Assembly: GCF_947502395.1 (NCBI RefSeq)
Contig: NZ_CANMZM010000001.1
Coordinates: forward strand, 124,001 to 188,000
From: an uncultured Erythrobacter sp.
Lineage (GTDB): Bacteria; Pseudomonadota; Alphaproteobacteria; Sphingomonadales; Sphingomonadaceae
Direction: 5' to 3'
Length of the DNA stretch: 64,000 nucleotides
Shown: positions 51,735-61,033 of the stretch, piece after piece
How positions within the stretch are numbered: position 1 is the first letter of the stretch
Layout of the letters: every line of letters begins with the position of its first letter
The notes under the pieces: model-generated
The model's input: only the letters and a program-made list of their open reading frames with translations
The model's database searches: none
What the model was told of the DNA's origin: nothing
Translations under genes and position numbers: made by a program

Positions 51735-54700
51735 TTAGGCCGCTTTCCTACCCTTGTGCTTTCGAACTATGCCTGAAAGCCCCTTGGTCAGCTGAAACAA
51801 ACCATTGAGTCTGCTTTCGGGGCTGCCCCAGGCGCGGTTGATTACGAGTTTCATATCAGGGCGCAGCTTGGCGGTTTCTTGGCCGTTTGCATTGAGGCGG
51901 TCGACATAGGCGATGAGGCCCGGGCCATCGGGGAAGTCGTCCTTGTGGAAAGTCACGAGAGTGCCGCGCGCGCCCACGTCGATCTTGGCGATGTTGGCTT
52001 CGATGGCTTGGTGCTTGATCTCGATCAGCTTGACGAGGTTTTGTGTGGGCGCTGGAAGGTCGCCGAAACGGTCGATCATCTCGGCGGCCATCGCCTCGAT
52101 CTCGGCCTTGTCATTCGCCTGGTTGAGGCGGCGGTAGAGCGCCATGCGGACGGCCAAGTCGGGCACGTAATCCTCTGGGATCATGATGGGGGCATCGACA
52201 GTAATTTGCGGTGAGAAGGCGTCTTGGGCTTTCTCCAGACCCATTTCGCCAGCCTTCGCCGCCATGATCGCGTCTTCGAGCATGGATTGGTAGAGTTCAA
52301 AGCCGACCTCGCGGATATGGCCGGATTGCTCATCGCCGAGAAGGTTGCCTGCCCCGCGTATGTCGAGGTCGTGGGAGGCGAGTTGGAAACCTGCGCCAAG
52401 CGAGTCGAGATCGCCAAGCACCTTGAGGCGTTTCTCTGCAATTTCAGAGAGCTGCACGTCCTTCTCGTAGGAGAGATAGGCATAGGCGCGCAGTTTGGAG
52501 CGGCCCACGCGGCCACGGAGTTGGTAGAGCTGAGCCAAGCCAAAGCGGTCGGCGCGGTGAATGATGATGGTGTTGGCAGAGGGCAGGTCAAGGCCGCTTT
52601 CGACGATGGTCGTGCTTAGGAGGACTTCATATTTGCCCTCGTAAAACGCGCTCATCCGCTCTTCGATTTCGCCTGCGCCCATTTGGCCGTGGGCGCTGAT
52701 CGATTTCACCTCGGGCACGTTTTCGCGCAGCCATTCCTCAACGTCCGGCATATCGGAGATGCGGGGCACGACGATAAAGCTCTGCCCGCCGCGGTGATGT
52801 TCGCGCAGCAGCGCTTCGCGCATCACCATATCGTCCCATTCCATCACATAGGTGCGCACCGCAAGGCGGTCGACGGGAGGGGTCTGGATGGTCGAAAGCT
52901 CGCGCAGACCCGTCATCGCCATTTGCAGCGTACGCGGGATCGGCGTTGCGGTCAGGGTCAGCATGTGAACGTCAGAGCGCAGCTGTTTCAGCTTCTCTTT
53001 GTGAGTCACGCCAAAGCGCTGTTCCTCGTCGACGATCACGAGGCCAAGGTTTTTGAACTCGGTCGATTTGGAGAGGATTGCGTGGGTGCCAACGATGATA
53101 TCAATCTGACCCGAAGCCAGACCTTCGCGCGTCTCGGTCATCTCTTTGGAAGCGACTAGACGCGAGAGGCGGCCGATGTTCAAAGGGAAGCCCGCAAAGC
53201 GTTCTTTGAAGTTGGTGTAATGCTGGCGCGCGAGCAAAGTTGTGGGGGCCACAATCGCCACTTGCTGACCGTTCATGGCGGCGACGAAGGCTGCGCGCAA
53301 AGCCACTTCGGTTTTGCCAAAGCCAACATCGCCGCACACCAAGCGGTCCATTGGCTTGCCGCTTTCAAGGTCGCGCAGAACGTCGCCAATGGCTGCGTCC
53401 TGATCCTCGGTTTCTTCCCAAGGGAAGCGATCGACAAATTGGTTGAAGCTCGCATCGTCGGCTTGGAAAACGGGGGCTTTCTTAAGCGCGCGTTCTGCGG
53501 CAACCTTCATCAATTCGCCTGCGATTGCGGTGATGCGCTCTTTGAGTTTCGCGCGGCGTTTCTGCCATGCTTCTCCGCCCAATCGGTCAAGCATGACGGC
53601 ATCTTCGGAGGAGCCATAGCGTGAGAGGACTTCTAGGTTTTCGACGGGGATAAAGAGCTTGTCGCCGCCCTTGTATTCAAGCTGCACGCAGTCATGCTTA
53701 CTCTTGCCTACGGGCACGCCTTCGAGGCCCATGTACTTGCCGATGCCGTGTTCGACATGGACCACCAAATCGCCTTTGGTGAGCGCTTGAAGCTCCGCCA
53801 GAAACGCATCGGAATCCTTACGCTTTTTCTTGCGGCGGACAAGCCGGTCGCCAAGCACATCCTGCTCGGTGAGGATCTCTAGACCCTCATTGGAAAACCC
53901 TGTGTCGAGCGGCAAGACCATAGCGGCGATCTTGCCTTTGGCCGCCAACCCTTGGGCTTCTTGCCAATTGTCGGCGATCACCGATGGTGCGCCTGCTTCC
54001 TCTAGGATTGAGGCAATCCGCGCGCGGCTTCCGGTGGAATAGGCGGCGAAGAGGGCTTTCTTGCCGGATTTGGTGATAGCGCCGAAGTGTTTTGCCGCGG
54101 CCTCATAGATATTGTCACCGCGCGCGCGCTCGGGTGCAAAGTCGCGGGCAGCTTTGAAGCCGAAGTCTAGTGTCGTGGCGCTTTCTGGTTCCGCGAAGAC
54201 GCTGGCTTTGTGGGTGGTAACCGAGGCGAGGGCGGTCCTGAACTCGTCCTCTGCGAGATAGAGCGCGTCTTTGCCAAGCGGGCGATAGCTGCCAGACTTT
54301 TCGCTGGCGATGCGTTCGCGTTGCTTGTGATAGTCGGTGATGTCAGAAAGGCGCTCTTCCGCTGCACCAACTGCGCCGCTGTCAATCACCACAACATCTT
54401 CGGCGCTCAGGTGGTCGAATAGGGTAGTCAGCTTGTCCTCGAACAGCGGAAGCCAATGCTCCATCCCCGCAAGCCTCCGACCATCGCTCACCGCTTCATA
54501 AAGCGGGTCCTGCGTCGCATTCGCGCCGAACAATTCGCGGTAGCGAGAGCGGAAACGCTTGATGCTGTCATCGTCGATCAGCGCCTCTGATGCGGGCAGC
54601 AGCAGGTGGTCTTGCAAGCGCCCGGTGGACCGCTGAGTCGAAGGGTCAAAAAGGCGAAGGCTTTCTAGCTCATCACCGAAGAAATCGAGCCGCAGGCCCT

Positions 54701-55232
54701 CATCGAGTGACGAGGGGAAAATATCGACGATAGAACCGCGCACTGCGAATTCGCCGTGGTCGATGACAGTGTCGGTGCGCGAGTATCCTTGGCGGGTGAG
54801 AAGAGCTGCCAAACTGTCATGGCCAATCGTTGTGCCGACTTTGAACTCGCGAACGCTCTCCCGAACTCGGAACGGTGTGAGCACGCGTTGCAGGACGGCG
54901 TTGGCGGTCGTGACCACCAATTGCGAGCTGGAAGAGGGGCGCTGCATGCGGAACAGAGCCGACAATCGTGCAGCGCTCACCGACAAGGCGGGCGAAGCGC
55001 GGTCATACGGAAGGCAATCCCATGCTGGAAACTCCAACACCTCAATCTCTGGCGCAAAGAACCGCGCGGCCTCTGCCAATGACCGCATTGCAGCATCATC
55101 GGGCGCGATAAACACGGCGCGTCGTTTTGCTGCGCGTGCAAGGTCGGCCAGCACTAAGGACTGTGCGCCGCGAGGGAGCGAGGACAAGGTCAACGGCGAT
55201 TTCGCAGAGAGAATGCGGGAAAGGTCAGGCAT
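51735..55232 (-). CDS. mfd: Transcription-repair coupling factor
   Basis: Removes RNA polymerase stalled at lesions and recruits UvrA. The product is 1,165 residues: a UvrB-like N-terminus (about 1-340), the CarD-like polymerase-binding domain (KGDLVVHVEHGIGKYMGLEG near residue 485), then a RecG-like translocase with CGDVGFGKTEVA (Walker A), VIVDEEQRFG (motif II) and QLRGRVGRSKLRAYAYL (motif VI), and the C-terminal TRCF domain. The ATG at 55232 (MPDLSRIL) was preferred; in-frame starts up to 55301 add an unconvincing 23 residues. It follows sdhE by 87 nt on the same strand and is divergent from recG, a common alphaproteobacterial order. Confidence 0.96.
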   Translation of the reverse strand: MPDLSRILSAKSPLTLSSLPRGAQSLVLADLARAAKRRAVFIAPDDAAMRSLAEAARFFAPEIEVLEFPAWDCLPYDRASPALSVSAARLSALFRMQRPSSSSQLVVTTANAVLQRVLTPFRVRESVREFKVGTTIGHDSLAALLTRQGYSRTDTVIDHGEFAVRGSIVDIFPSSLDEGLRLDFFGDELESLRLFDPSTQRSTGRLQDHLLLPASEALIDDDSIKRFRSRYRELFGANATQDPLYEAVSDGRRLAGMEHWLPLFEDKLTTLFDHLSAEDVVVIDSGAVGAAEERLSDITDYHKQRERIASEKSGSYRPLGKDALYLAEDEFRTALASVTTHKASVFAEPESATTLDFGFKAARDFAPERARGDNIYEAAAKHFGAITKSGKKALFAAYSTGSRARIASILEEAGAPSVIADNWQEAQGLAAKGKIAAMVLPLDTGFSNEGLEILTEQDVLGDRLVRRKKKRKDSDAFLAELQALTKGDLVVHVEHGIGKYMGLEGVPVGKSKHDCVQLEYKGGDKLFIPVENLEVLSRYGSSEDAVMLDRLGGEAWQKRRAKLKERITAIAGELMKVAAERALKKAPVFQADDASFNQFVDRFPWEETEDQDAAIGDVLRDLESGKPMDRLVCGDVGFGKTEVALRAAFVAAMNGQQVAIVAPTTLLARQHYTNFKERFAGFPLNIGRLSRLVASKEMTETREGLASGQIDIIVGTHAILSKSTEFKNLGLVIVDEEQRFGVTHKEKLKQLRSDVHMLTLTATPIPRTLQMAMTGLRELSTIQTPPVDRLAVRTYVMEWDDMVMREALLREHHRGGQSFIVVPRISDMPDVEEWLRENVPEVKSISAHGQMGAGEIEERMSAFYEGKYEVLLSTTIVESGLDLPSANTIIIHRADRFGLAQLYQLRGRVGRSKLRAYAYLSYEKDVQLSEIAEKRLKVLGDLDSLGAGFQLASHDLDIRGAGNLLGDEQSGHIREVGFELYQSMLEDAIMAAKAGEMGLEKAQDAFSPQITVDAPIMIPEDYVPDLAVRMALYRRLNQANDKAEIEAMAAEMIDRFGDLPAPTQNLVKLIEIKHQAIEANIAKIDVGARGTLVTFHKDDFPDGPGLIAYVDRLNANGQETAKLRPDMKLVINRAWGSPESRLNGLFQLTKGLSGIVRKHKGRKAA

Positions 55233-55319
55233 GTTCGGTCCAAATGCGGCGTTTAGTGCAAATGCAATTGGGCCCCGCGGGGTTCCCGAGGGGCCTATCA
55301 ATGGTTTTCGTCAGCGCGC

Positions 55320-55598
55320 TTAGCTTGGAATATCGACGTAGTCGAGACGTTGCATCTTCTCGATCATCTCGCCTTGAAACCGCTCTGGCACAGCCTGTGT
55401 CTGAAGGCCCCATGCCATCACATCCACATCGTCTTCGGCAAGCAAGTCCTCAAACCAATCCATTTCCGTTTCGCCCCATTCGGCATGGTAGCGATCGAAA
55501 TATCCGCCGATCATATAATCGGCCTCGCGCGTGCCTCTGTGCCAGGCGCGGAATTTGGCGCGGGCCAAACGGGTCTCTAATGTGGGCATATCCGGCAT
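55320..55598 (-). CDS. sdhE: FAD assembly factor SdhE
   Basis: A 92-residue cytoplasmic protein that promotes covalent flavinylation of succinate dehydrogenase. The conserved RGTREADYMIGGYF (the RGxxE motif) is near residues 19-32, followed by FEDLLAEDDVDVMAWG. The length fits the YgfY/SdhE family. There are two close ATGs, 55598 and 55589; neither has a strong ribosome site and I took the longer. It is divergent from recG, whose ATG is 55 nt away. Confidence 0.92.
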   Translation of the reverse strand: MPDMPTLETRLARAKFRAWHRGTREADYMIGGYFDRYHAEWGETEMDWFEDLLAEDDVDVMAWGLQTQAVPERFQGEMIEKMQRLDYVDIPS

Positions 55599-55653
55599 GA
55601 TTATGCAGGTAAGGCACTCGTCACCGCCCTGCAACCGCGTATAAGTAATCGCT

Positions 55654-57729
55654 ATGCGGCCCGACGTACTCAATCCCCTGTTTGCTGAGAGTCAGACGCT
55701 TGATGGCGTTGGGCCCAAGTTGGCCAAGCCATTGGAAAAGCTGGGCCTGACACGGGTGCGCGATCTGCTTTACCACCTGCCAGAAAGGTTCGTGACGCGT
55801 CGCGCTATCACTAACCTTGATGAGGCGGGCGAGGGCGAGCAGGTCATCGTTGCGCTTACGCCTACTGAGCACCGTGCGGCGCGCAATCCTGGGCGAGGGC
55901 CTTTTCGCATTTTGGCTCAGGATGAAGTGGGTAATATCTGCTCGATCACCTATTTTGGGCGCGCGTCTTACACTGGCAAGAAACAGTTACCTATTGGTGA
56001 GAAACGCTGGGTCGCGGGCAGGCTGGACCGCTATGGCGATATGCTCCAGATCGTACATCCCGACCACGTTGAGGAAACAAGCGACGCTAATATGGGGCGG
56101 ATGACGGAGCCGGTCTATCGCCTTTCCGAAGGTCTCACTCAGCCCCGGGTGATATCTTTGGTGGAGCAGTCTCTGGCGAAGGCGCCTAAACTACCCGAAT
56201 GGATCGAACCGGGGCAGTTTGAGAAGGAAGGCTGGCCCAATTGGCAAAAAGCGGTGCGGGAGGCACACAAGGGCCTGAATGAGCCTGCACGCAATCGCCT
56301 TGCCTATGATGAGCTGCTGGCAAACAGCCTCGCTTTGCTACTGGTCAAAGCGGACAGTCGTCGGCGTAAAGGGCAGGCGCTTCAAGGCGATGCTAGCCTT
56401 CGCGCCAAACTCGATCTGCCGTTCGAAATGACGGGTGCACAAAAGCGCTCGGTTACAGAGATTGAGGGTGATTTGCAGCAGGAAGCACCCATGCTTCGCC
56501 TCCTGCAAGGCGATGTGGGGGCTGGAAAAACGGTGGTTGCCCTCAAAGCGATGCTGATTGCTAACGAGGCAGGAAAACAGGCTGCGCTTCTTGCTCCCAC
56601 CGAAATCCTTGCGCGCCAACACTTCGAGACACTTCGCAAAATGGCAGCGCCGACGGGTGTCGAAGTTGCGCTCCTGACCGGCAGAGCCAAGGGACGCGAA
56701 CGCGAGGGGCTTTTGATGAGCCTGCTCCAAGGCGACATCGACATTCTGGTTGGCACCCACGCGATCTTTCAAGACAGCGTCACCTATAAGGATTTGGGGC
56801 TGGTTGTGATCGATGAGCAGCACCGCTTTGGCGTGGCCCAGCGCTTGGCACTTGCGGGGAAAGGCAAGCGCGCGCCGCATACGCTCGCTATGACCGCAAC
56901 GCCGATCCCGCGCAGCTTAACTCTTGCGCAATATGGCGAGATGGATGTCAGCCGCCTTGATGAGTTGCCTCCGGGCAGGCAGACAATCGACACGCTGGTT
57001 TTCCCCCAAGGCCGCTTGGAAGAAATGGTCGCAGCGGTCGGACGTCACCTCGCCACCGGGCAACAAGCCTATTGGGTTTGTCCTATGGTGCGCGAGGCTA
57101 GCGGGTCCTTTGAAACGTCTGACATTGCTGCGGCAGAGGCGCGTTATGCTCAGCTTGCCGAACATTTCGGCGACCAAGTCGTGATGGTTCACGGTCAACT
57201 GCACCCAGAGATCAAAGACGCAAACATGGAGGCTTTCGCGAGCGGTAAGGCCAAGCTGCTGATCGCGACCACCGTTATCGAAGTCGGAGTGGATGTGCCC
57301 AGCGCCACCCTTATGGTGATCGAGCAGGCAGAGCGCTTTGGCTTGGCGCAGCTTCATCAATTGCGCGGGCGTGTCGGGCGGGGCTCGGAGAAAAGCCGCT
57401 GCGTGCTCCTGCGGTCAGACGAACTTTCTGAAACCGGCAAGAAGCGCCTTACCTATGTGAAGGAATCTCAAGACGGGTTTTACCTTGCCGAGAAGGACCT
57501 TGAACTTCGCGGCGGGGGCGAACTTCTGGGCACGCGCCAATCGGGCGAGGCCGCATTCCGCATTGCTGATCTTGAGCAGGTGCAAAAACTCCTTCCCGCA
57601 GCCCACGCTGATGCAAGGCTTTTAATGGAGCGCGACGGGGGACTCACCTCCGAGCGAGGGGAGGCGGCGCGGATACTGCTGTATCTGTTTGAGCGGGATT
57701 GGGGAGTGCAGCTCTTGCGCGGCGGGTAG
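55654..57729 (+). CDS. recG: ATP-dependent DNA helicase RecG
   Basis: Branch-migrating helicase that reverses stalled replication forks, 691 residues. The wedge/OB domain covers about residues 55-160. The helicase motifs are QGDVGAGKTVVAL near residue 285, VVIDEQHRFG near 384, TATPIPRSL near 415, and QLRGRVGRG near 570. The start ATG at 55654 begins the family-typical MRPDVLNPLFAESQTLDGVG. It shares the short divergent region with sdhE-mfd, so three genome-maintenance or respiratory genes are grouped. Confidence 0.96.
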   Translation: MRPDVLNPLFAESQTLDGVGPKLAKPLEKLGLTRVRDLLYHLPERFVTRRAITNLDEAGEGEQVIVALTPTEHRAARNPGRGPFRILAQDEVGNICSITYFGRASYTGKKQLPIGEKRWVAGRLDRYGDMLQIVHPDHVEETSDANMGRMTEPVYRLSEGLTQPRVISLVEQSLAKAPKLPEWIEPGQFEKEGWPNWQKAVREAHKGLNEPARNRLAYDELLANSLALLLVKADSRRRKGQALQGDASLRAKLDLPFEMTGAQKRSVTEIEGDLQQEAPMLRLLQGDVGAGKTVVALKAMLIANEAGKQAALLAPTEILARQHFETLRKMAAPTGVEVALLTGRAKGREREGLLMSLLQGDIDILVGTHAIFQDSVTYKDLGLVVIDEQHRFGVAQRLALAGKGKRAPHTLAMTATPIPRSLTLAQYGEMDVSRLDELPPGRQTIDTLVFPQGRLEEMVAAVGRHLATGQQAYWVCPMVREASGSFETSDIAAAEARYAQLAEHFGDQVVMVHGQLHPEIKDANMEAFASGKAKLLIATTVIEVGVDVPSATLMVIEQAERFGLAQLHQLRGRVGRGSEKSRCVLLRSDELSETGKKRLTYVKESQDGFYLAEKDLELRGGGELLGTRQSGEAAFRIADLEQVQKLLPAAHADARLLMERDGGLTSERGEAARILLYLFERDWGVQLLRGG

Positions 57730-57803
57730 CCGGAAAAATTCCCCCAATTAACAAAGTCTTCGAAGCTTCCTCCTATTGGTTTTTCCAGTACAAGGGGTGA
57801 TCG

Positions 57804-58346
57804 ATGAAGGCTGTTTGTTATTCGCGAGTAAAACTTAGCATTATGGCTGCCGCAACTTGCCTCATGCTTTGGGCGGGGTTGTGGGCCTTCTTTAGCTTTG
57901 AAGGGAAGGTCGCATTTGCAGGAGCAATCTTGACACCCGTCATGCTTTTCGCTCTCGCATTCTGCGTTCGATATCTCGCAGACAACCAAATCGCCAAGAT
58001 CGGTCACAACTCACTGGAATTCTTCGGACTGTTGGGTTCAAAGACAATCCGCTACGACCAGATCACCAGCATCGACATCGAAACCACTAGCGTCAACTTC
58101 ATTTCGCAACGCCATTTGGTGATCAAGTCGGCCGACCAAAGCTTGGGCAGGGCGCGAATAGCGGAGATGATGCTCGAAAAACGCGCGGGCATGCTGGAAG
58201 GTATTCTCGATGCGATCACTAACGCACCTGATGAAGCTCTCGCCCCTCAGGCGAGGCCCGCTCGTCGAATGGAAAGAGGCAATACACCAAACGCTTCTTC
58301 TCCAGCTCCACAAAGAGCACGAGGATTTGGACGAAAAATGGTCTGA
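57804..58346 (+). CDS. Membrane protein with PH-like domain, unknown function
   Basis: A 180-residue protein with two transmembrane helices (about residues 13-31 and 36-60) and a soluble part whose strands, IGHNSLEFFGLLGSKTIRYD then ITSIDIETTSVNFISQRHLV, look like a bacterial PH-like (YdbT/YcxB) domain. The C-terminal 40 residues are Pro/Arg/Ala-rich and disordered. AAGGGGTGA gives a good ribosome site. It is convergent with the phosphatase gene at 58364. Function is unknown. Confidence 0.7.
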   Translation: MKAVCYSRVKLSIMAAATCLMLWAGLWAFFSFEGKVAFAGAILTPVMLFALAFCVRYLADNQIAKIGHNSLEFFGLLGSKTIRYDQITSIDIETTSVNFISQRHLVIKSADQSLGRARIAEMMLEKRAGMLEGILDAITNAPDEALAPQARPARRMERGNTPNASSPAPQRARGFGRKMV

Positions 58347-58363
58347 CGACCGTTCGAAGTGCC

Positions 58364-58864
58364 TTACGCGTTTGAGCTTTCGTCCTGTTGCTTTAGCTGG
58401 TTTGCCAACTCCTCCGTCGCCTCGGAAATCTGATCCCAGCATTCGGCAAAATCACTCTCATCGCCATAGTAGGGATCGGGCACAGAGCCGTCATTGCGAC
58501 CCTCAAATACGTTCAAAAGCAGACCAAGCTCCGCCTTGCGAATGCGTGGTGCGCGGGCTTTGATTCCGGCCAAATTGGCCGTGTCGAGTGCTAAGATATG
58601 CGTGAATGCGGTGAAGTCCTCATCAGCAAGTTGTCGTCCACGCGCAGCAGAAATATCAACTCCATGCTGTCGCGCCACATGAACAGCACGCGGATCAGGG
58701 TTCTCACCAACATGATAGCCCGCGGTACCCACTGAATCCGTGTGCACCTTCAGCCCAATCTTCTCCGCAGCGGCTCGAAATGCGCCTTCAGCCATCGGTG
58801 ATCGGCAAATATTGCCTAGGCACACGAATAGGACCGACAGGTCTTGATCTTTTCCCCAATGCAT
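58364..58864 (-). CDS. Low-molecular-weight protein-tyrosine phosphatase
   Basis: A 166-residue cytoplasmic phosphatase. The P-loop VCLGNICRSP has Cys15 as nucleophile and Arg21 for phosphate binding; the general acid is Asp130 in DPYYG. Such enzymes act on phosphotyrosine or phosphoarginine proteins, often on kinases for capsule export, though no such kinase is nearby. Arsenate reductase of the same fold would lack the DPYYG segment. It stands alone between two unrelated genes. Confidence 0.92.
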   Translation of the reverse strand: MHWGKDQDLSVLFVCLGNICRSPMAEGAFRAAAEKIGLKVHTDSVGTAGYHVGENPDPRAVHVARQHGVDISAARGRQLADEDFTAFTHILALDTANLAGIKARAPRIRKAELGLLLNVFEGRNDGSVPDPYYGDESDFAECWDQISEATEELANQLKQQDESSNA

Positions 58865-58952
58865 AAATGAAGCTTATCATCACTTGAGGATCTTGCAACA
58901 AATACAACTAACGAATTGGAAAAATATCACCAATCAATTTATGGGTTAAAGA

Positions 58953-60341
58953 TTATACTACGCTAACCACAAAGGGATCGGTTTTCTCAAGGATTTCTTC
59001 GGTCATTCGCCGAACATTGACTTTGGCCTTCAGTCGAGCGCCCAATAGAGCGGTGCCTGAAACTTTCCGTTGTACGAAAAGCGTTTCGATAGGAGGGAAG
59101 GCCCAGGTGGCTTTGTCCTGCGCAATCTCCCAACCCTCGTCGCGCAGGAGTGGAACAAAGCTGCGATCGCCGAAGTCGAAGGCAGTATCTTCGCGCATCT
59201 CATTGATGACAATGTCGATCATCCGCCCCACGCGCTCTGGGTGACGCTCTGCCACGATAGGCATCATGAAACCGGCTTTAATCGTCGCGGCCAGCACTTC
59301 CTCACGGTTGCCATTGAGCCCAGCTTGCAACATCTTGCGATAGCCATTCGCCACTTCAGGATCTACAGCTCGGCATGCGCCAAAGTCGAGAAGGATGATC
59401 TGGTCAGTATCTCGGCGATAGCGAAAATTGGCGAAATTGGGGTCGGTCTGCATCACGCCAAACTCGAACAATTCGCGCGCAACCAGACGCATCATTCGTT
59501 CGGTCACCTCATTGATGCGGCTTTCGGGTTCGTCCTTGAGGTCTTCGATGCTCGACCCTGCCTCAAAGCTCATGGCGAGGATTGATCCACGGGTCAGCCC
59601 TTCATGCAGGCGCGGCACCACAAATCCATCTTCGCCTTCCAACCGCTTGCGATACAGCTCCATCTGCGCGCCTTCGCGCTGATAATCGGCTTCCTCATGG
59701 AGTTGTTTCTTAGCTGCGGTGAGGAGCTTGTCGATCTCCAGCTCTGGAGGGGCAAAACCCGCCACCTTTAGCAGTGTCATGACATTGTCGACATCGCTGT
59801 CGATGCTTTTGGCAATGCCGGGGTATTGGACTTTGATTGCCAGTTCCTGACCGTCGCGGGTCATGGCTTTGTGGACTTGACCAATACTGGCGGCGGCGAT
59901 GGGGCGCGGGTTGAACCATTTGAACTGGCGCCGCCAATCATTGCCCCATTCGCTCTTAAGCACCTGATCCAATTGCTTGGTCGGCATGAAATTCGCCTGA
60001 TCGCGCAAACGGCCGAGGATGCTGGAGAGCTCTTCGGGAAGGAAATCACCAGCGTCCATGCTGATCATCTGACCCATCTTCATCGCGGCTCCACGCATGT
60101 GCGAGAGGCGATCGGTCATGCGAGTGATATTACCGGGCGTGAGGATCAAATCGCGTGTGGAGACACCTTCGCCGCTGGCAATCCGGCGAACGCCTTCGGC
60201 TGCCATGCCTCCTGCAACTCCGCCCACCAGCCTTCCAAAAGATCCGATCCGGGCGATCCGACTTGAGGGAACGGCGCGTTCGCGCGCGCGCTCGGGCGTT
60301 GAGCCTGTGCCAAAACTGTCGTCAGGCTCTTTGTCAGACAC
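58953..60341 (-). CDS. ABC1/COQ8-family atypical kinase
   Basis: A 462-residue UbiB-family protein. The diagnostic motifs are AAMKMGQMISMD (KxGQ) near residue 84, AAASIGQVHKA near 149, the Lys in ELAIKVQYPG near 165, QTDPNFANFRYR near 299 and LLDFGACR near 317. Relatives support ubiquinone synthesis or lipid-linked functions by an ATPase activity. It lacks the long C-terminal membrane helices of classical UbiB and is closer to COQ8/ADCK3. It starts with GTG; no stronger start is nearby. It is divergent from the DUF3429 gene. Confidence 0.88.
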   Translation of the reverse strand: MSDKEPDDSFGTGSTPERARERAVPSSRIARIGSFGRLVGGVAGGMAAEGVRRIASGEGVSTRDLILTPGNITRMTDRLSHMRGAAMKMGQMISMDAGDFLPEELSSILGRLRDQANFMPTKQLDQVLKSEWGNDWRRQFKWFNPRPIAAASIGQVHKAMTRDGQELAIKVQYPGIAKSIDSDVDNVMTLLKVAGFAPPELEIDKLLTAAKKQLHEEADYQREGAQMELYRKRLEGEDGFVVPRLHEGLTRGSILAMSFEAGSSIEDLKDEPESRINEVTERMMRLVARELFEFGVMQTDPNFANFRYRRDTDQIILLDFGACRAVDPEVANGYRKMLQAGLNGNREEVLAATIKAGFMMPIVAERHPERVGRMIDIVINEMREDTAFDFGDRSFVPLLRDEGWEIAQDKATWAFPPIETLFVQRKVSGTALLGARLKAKVNVRRMTEEILEKTDPFVVSVV

Positions 60342-60496
60342 GGAAATCTCTCAAATTGTTGGTTTGCCGTTACAACGGCCATGTGGGAACCGAGTTCCAC
60401 TTTCCAAGGTTAAGGTGCTGTTATGCGCACGCAGCCTCCTTGCGCGACTTTATCGACGATCCCAATTCGGCACCCTATTCACGAAGAAGACAACAG

Positions 60497-60970
60497 ATGA
60501 CCTCTCACACTTCGCTTACCCCGGCTTCGCGATGGCTTGGATATGCAGGATTACTGCCGCAGATCATATGCCTTGGTCTCACCGTGACGCAGAGCGAATA
60601 CGCTTTCACTGCAATTGCTGGTGGCTTTGCCTATGCGGCCGCGATCTTTAGCTTCCTAGGCGGCGTTTGGTGGGGTCAGGCGATCCAAAGCGGGAGAGCC
60701 GGTGCCGGTGCATATCTTGTAGCGGTGATGCCAAGCCTGCTTGCAGTAGCACTTTTCTTGCCTTGGAGTATCGGCTGGGAATGGCCGGGGCCTGCATTGC
60801 TCTACCTGGGCGCGTTGATTGCTCTGTCACCAACGGTCGATCGTGCGCTTGGTTTCGCAGCGCCGGATTTCATGCGCCTAAGGTGGCATTTGTCTTTGGG
60901 GCTGGGAGGGTTGACCATCGCCCTTGGTATCGCCTCAATGAACCTTATGCGCGGTCAATTTGCCGTTTGA
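60497..60970 (+). CDS. DUF3429 inner-membrane protein
   Basis: A 157-residue protein with five likely transmembrane helices. The segment YAAAIFSFLGGVWWGQAI near residue 46 and the spacing of helices match DUF3429 proteins, which often neighbour ABC1/UbiB-type genes or lie near respiratory genes. No catalytic residues are visible and no function is established. The ATG at 60497 starts before the first helix; earlier in-frame starts would be antisense to the kinase gene. Confidence 0.78.
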   Translation: MTSHTSLTPASRWLGYAGLLPQIICLGLTVTQSEYAFTAIAGGFAYAAAIFSFLGGVWWGQAIQSGRAGAGAYLVAVMPSLLAVALFLPWSIGWEWPGPALLYLGALIALSPTVDRALGFAAPDFMRLRWHLSLGLGGLTIALGIASMNLMRGQFAV

Positions 60971-61033
60971 GTTTACAGCACCAGTGAACGGTTAGTAAGC
61001 ACTCGCACAGTCAAGAATCTTGAAGGAGCCTCC